From IMG/VR virus record IMGVR_UViG_3300009550_000044, positions 1 through 30,156 of that record: DNA of 30,156 nt. One strand, given 5' to 3'. Below, piece by piece: positions 27,575 through 30,156 of the stretch. Numbering within the stretch: the stretch's first letter is position 1; every line of letters starts with the position of its first letter. The notes beneath the pieces are model-generated. The model had not been told where the DNA came from. It worked only from the letters and a program-made list of their open reading frames with translations, and searched no databases. The stretch is from a virus. The translations under genes and the position numbers were made by a program.

Positions 27575-28815
27575 TGGCAACGCAAACAACAATACAACAA
27601 CAATTACCACCAGGTTACGTCACCGGTATTGGAGAACAGTTTAGTAATCTTTTTATGGGGGGTTACTACGGGCCACAACAAAATGCGGGTCAACCTTTTA
27701 ATCCGGTAAATATACAGGACTCACCTTTTTATGCTGATCCTAATCAAATGTTTGGTGGATCATTTAATCCAGCCACAGGACAGTTTACAGGTATAACAGG
27801 ATCTAATGTTCCTGCATCAGACTTTTTTGTAGCAGGTCAAGATGGTTTACAAACAACGGCACAAGGAATTGCACAAGGAACAACACAAGCACCAACAGGT
27901 GGTCTTGGACAATATCAACAATATGTAACACAAGCTGATGACATGAACACACTGGCACAAGGTATCGCTACTGGACCAGTTGCTGGAACACAAGCCTTGG
28001 CTGATGCAGCGGGGACCGTGGCTGATGCAGACGCAGCAGCAACAGCAGGACAAAATGCAGCTACACCTTTCTTACAACAAGCTCAACAGTTTGCAGGGCC
28101 ACAAGGATATCAACAATTTATGTCGCCGTATCAACAACAAGTTGTTGATGCAACACTTGCGCAATACGATCAAGATGCAGCAGAAGCTTCTGCAATGTTT
28201 GGAGCTTCCGCAGGAAATGCGTATGGTGGTGGACGATTTGGAGTTGCAGAAGGACAACTAGCTGCAGACACAGCAAATCAAAGAGCAGTATTACAAGGTC
28301 AATTATTAAACCAAGGTTTCATGCAGTCACAAGGACTAGCAAATCAAGCAGTACAAAACCAAATTAATATGGGTCAAACTGCATTAGGTAACGCATTACA
28401 AAACGTAGGAATGTTTGGTCAAGCTGCCGGAATGCAAGGAGCACTTGCTGGACAGCAATCAGGACTACAAACAAATCAACTTAATAATTTAGCAGGTGTT
28501 GGTAACCAAGCATTAAATATTGGTGGCTTTGGTCAAACTGGTATTGGTAATTTACTTAATACTTACACAACTATGGGTCAACAAAACCAACTTTACAATC
28601 AAGCTATACAAGATCAAATGGCAGCTCTTATGTCAGGTATACAACTTGCACCTGCACAAACTATGGGTAACCTTGGTCAATACCTATCGGCTGCTTATGG
28701 TTCGCCTTCATCTACAACGTATCAACAATCACCGGCTCCTAGCACACTACAAACATTACTTGGTGGAGGTGTTGGTCTTGCAGGTATCATAGGTGCATTA
28801 AGGGATGACGATTAA
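27574..28815 (+). CDS. Gln/Gly-rich putative ejection protein, 413 aa
   Basis: The sequence is dominated by Gln, Ala, Gly and Asn with few charged residues. The N-terminal 90 residues are Pro/Gly/Phe-rich; from about residue 100 it is Ala/Gln-rich helix. The C-terminus has a Leu-Leu-Gly-Gly-Gly-Val-Gly-Leu-Ala-Gly-Ile-Ile-Gly-Ala-Leu segment that could insert into a membrane. This composition resembles the internal, injected proteins of short-tailed phages, and its place after the tail hub agrees. No sequence family is recognised and, unlike its neighbours, it lacks a GGRxG motif. Both ends overlap neighbours as TAATG. Confidence 0.65.
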   Translation: MATQTTIQQQLPPGYVTGIGEQFSNLFMGGYYGPQQNAGQPFNPVNIQDSPFYADPNQMFGGSFNPATGQFTGITGSNVPASDFFVAGQDGLQTTAQGIAQGTTQAPTGGLGQYQQYVTQADDMNTLAQGIATGPVAGTQALADAAGTVADADAAATAGQNAATPFLQQAQQFAGPQGYQQFMSPYQQQVVDATLAQYDQDAAEASAMFGASAGNAYGGGRFGVAEGQLAADTANQRAVLQGQLLNQGFMQSQGLANQAVQNQINMGQTALGNALQNVGMFGQAAGMQGALAGQQSGLQTNQLNNLAGVGNQALNIGGFGQTGIGNLLNTYTTMGQQNQLYNQAIQDQMAALMSGIQLAPAQTMGNLGQYLSAAYGSPSSTTYQQSPAPSTLQTLLGGGVGLAGIIGALRDDD

Positions 28816-30083
28816 TGGCTAGAATATTAAATAGACCAATGTTTAGAAGAGGCGGTAGTACGGGTGGTATTACGTCTAATTTAAAAAAACCAAGACAAGG
28901 TTTTGCATATGGCGATGTGGTAAAAGCTCCTAATATTGCAGAGATTATGGCACAATACGTGCAAGCACCAGAAGAACCAAAGGGTCTAACATCAAGTGAT
29001 TATTTAAGACTAGCTGCAGCAGGTGCAGAAATTATGGGTGCACAACCAACATCAGACGGTAGTGGTTTCTTAGCAGCATTGTCTTCAGCAGGTCCAGCTC
29101 TATCTGGTGCAGCAACAGACATAGCTGATAGTATGCAAACTAGAAAAGAAAACTATAGAACTAATAAACGAGCATATGACGCATCGATGGGACAAGCAGC
29201 AGTAGACCAAGCAACACTAGATTACCAAGCACAAAGAGAAGATTATGTAACAAAACAAAACAATCTACATGAAATAGCTATGGCTGACACACAGTTTGGA
29301 AGAGATAAAGAATTAATAGAACTAACTAGTATAGAAGAACAAAAACTTGCTAGATTACAAGCAGAATTAAGTCCTTACGAATTTAAAGGTCAATATGTAG
29401 AAGCAAGGGGCGATGTGCTTTTCCAAGATGCTGCGGCGGCAAGTGAAGCAAATGATTATGGTGCATATTTAAAAGCAAAAAATGAATTTACAGGCTCCTT
29501 GTACGGGGAAAAATCAGAAGCAGCACAAGATGATAAATCTAGATTATTAGCTAGTGATACATTTAACGAACTTGTAGATAGTAAAGTAAGTGCTATTACA
29601 AATGCTGGATTGTTAGAAAATCCAGACTCAGCTTTTTACAATATGAATCCTCTACAGTTAGAGGGTGCTGTACAAGATTTCTATTTTAACCAAGTTATTC
29701 AAGATGTATATTTCCCAACATATACTGGTTCTGAAGAATCTAAAGAAGGTTTTGCAAAAGGCGGTCGTGTTGGTCTTGCTCGTGGAGGTGATCCAGAGTT
29801 TCCGGATGCAACTCCAGTTGGTCCACCTTTTGAACCAGGCAGTGGCCCAAACCCTGACCCAGGTTCTCCACCTATTATGCAAGCGTCACCACAAGATATA
29901 GAAATGACTTTTACAGAGCTAAGAAGAAGATTACCACCAGAAGTTAATGACGGTGTAATTAAATTAATTATGTCTAGTGAACAAGCTATGATTGACTTTG
30001 CACAACTTATGACACCAGACGACATCGCAACCTTTAATGAAAAATATAACGTAGATTTACAATATCCAACTCAGGTAGCGTAA
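28815..30083 (+). CDS. Helical putative ejection protein with GGRxG motif, 422 aa
   Basis: The N-terminus, MARILNRPMFRRGGSTGG, leads into Ile-Thr-Ser-Asn-Leu-Lys-Lys-Pro-Arg-Gln-Gly-Phe-Ala. Similar Met-Phe-Arg-Arg-Gly-Gly openings recur in marine phage virion proteins to my knowledge. Residues 50-310 are mostly helix with an Ala-rich section and a Gln/Glu/Lys coiled-coil-like section. GGRVGLARGG follows at 316-325, then a Pro-rich linker (Pro-Gly-Ser-Gly-Pro-Asn-Pro-Asp-Pro) and a compact C-terminal helical domain (about 360-422). An internal or ejected virion protein is the best guess. The start overlaps the previous stop (TAATG). Confidence 0.68.
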   Translation: MARILNRPMFRRGGSTGGITSNLKKPRQGFAYGDVVKAPNIAEIMAQYVQAPEEPKGLTSSDYLRLAAAGAEIMGAQPTSDGSGFLAALSSAGPALSGAATDIADSMQTRKENYRTNKRAYDASMGQAAVDQATLDYQAQREDYVTKQNNLHEIAMADTQFGRDKELIELTSIEEQKLARLQAELSPYEFKGQYVEARGDVLFQDAAAASEANDYGAYLKAKNEFTGSLYGEKSEAAQDDKSRLLASDTFNELVDSKVSAITNAGLLENPDSAFYNMNPLQLEGAVQDFYFNQVIQDVYFPTYTGSEESKEGFAKGGRVGLARGGDPEFPDATPVGPPFEPGSGPNPDPGSPPIMQASPQDIEMTFTELRRRLPPEVNDGVIKLIMSSEQAMIDFAQLMTPDDIATFNEKYNVDLQYPTQVA

Positions 30084-30084
30084 C

Positions 30085-30156
30085 ATGAGTATTTTAGACT
30101 CGACTAAGGGGTTTTTTAAAACTATGTTTGACCCTTACCTAAAAGGAGAGGGTAGA
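30085..30156 (+). CDS. Partial CDS at the right edge
   Basis: A gene starts one base after the preceding stop codon and runs off the window. Its 24 visible residues begin MSILDSTKGFFKTMFDPYLK and continue Gly-Glu-Gly-Arg. No stop occurs in this frame. The tight spacing shows that it belongs to the same operon, possibly as another internal virion protein. Too little is visible to assign a function. Confidence 0.6.
   Translation, partial: MSILDSTKGFFKTMFDPYLKGEGR

Noticed and set aside
26264-30083. Tape-measure protein of a long-tailed phage
   Set aside because: The three large proteins are each about 410-440 residues and lie after a gp10-like hub. There is no tail tube, tail chaperone or baseplate gene, so ejection proteins fit better.

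Overview
This window is an AT-rich stretch of a tailed-phage genome. It reads as an uncultured marine podovirus with a P22/SU10-like tail machine. Support comes from the order terminase, portal, scaffold, capsid, gp4-like connector, SU10-type adaptor, fibres, gp10-like hub and internal proteins, and from the absence of any tape-measure, sheath or baseplate gene. The low GC, the many very short coupled genes, a phage GroES, a DUF6496 gene and the recurring Gly-Gly-Arg-Ile/Val-Gly motif suggest a phage of marine Alphaproteobacteria, perhaps SAR11/Pelagibacter. The host assignment is inference. No integrase, repressor, replication gene, tRNA or CRISPR is visible.

Positions 1-3079 form an accessory region of small genes on both strands. 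On the minus strand are a partial gene at the left edge (probably gp88/DUF7227-like), a DUF3846-like protein and a 43-residue membrane protein, each with its own TTGACA promoter. On the plus strand are an 88-residue protein, a 33-residue membrane protein, a small zinc-finger protein and a 322-residue protein of unknown function. The gaps hold three arrays of a degenerate 7-nt repeat (minus-strand unit AAGCNNC). They also hold a GC-rich block (781-930, 61% GC by my count) behind a minus-strand promoter that could encode a structured RNA.

Positions 3080-14300 are the packaging and head module, all on the plus strand and mostly with overlapping or near-touching genes. In order these are the large terminase, a 633-residue protein with the GGRxG motif, the portal, a second GGRxG protein, a DUF6496 protein, two membrane proteins (one holin-like), two small overlapping ORFs, a GroES-like co-chaperonin, scaffold, an unknown protein, a putative decoration protein and the major capsid protein. 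A strong terminator follows the capsid gene.

Positions 14444-25501 carry surface, connector and tail-fibre genes. These include a gp4-like connector, a virion protein fused to a HAD 5'-nucleotidase-like domain, an SU10-like adaptor, a fibre with an S74 self-cleaving chaperone, a fibre-region protein with a cupredoxin-like copper site, a collar-domain fibre, a second fibre sharing the same N-terminal module, and a gp10-like tail hub protein.

Positions 25501-30156 hold small virion-associated genes, a zinc ribbon and three large proteins (436, 413 and 422 residues). The three fit the place of P22 ejection proteins. The window ends inside the next gene.
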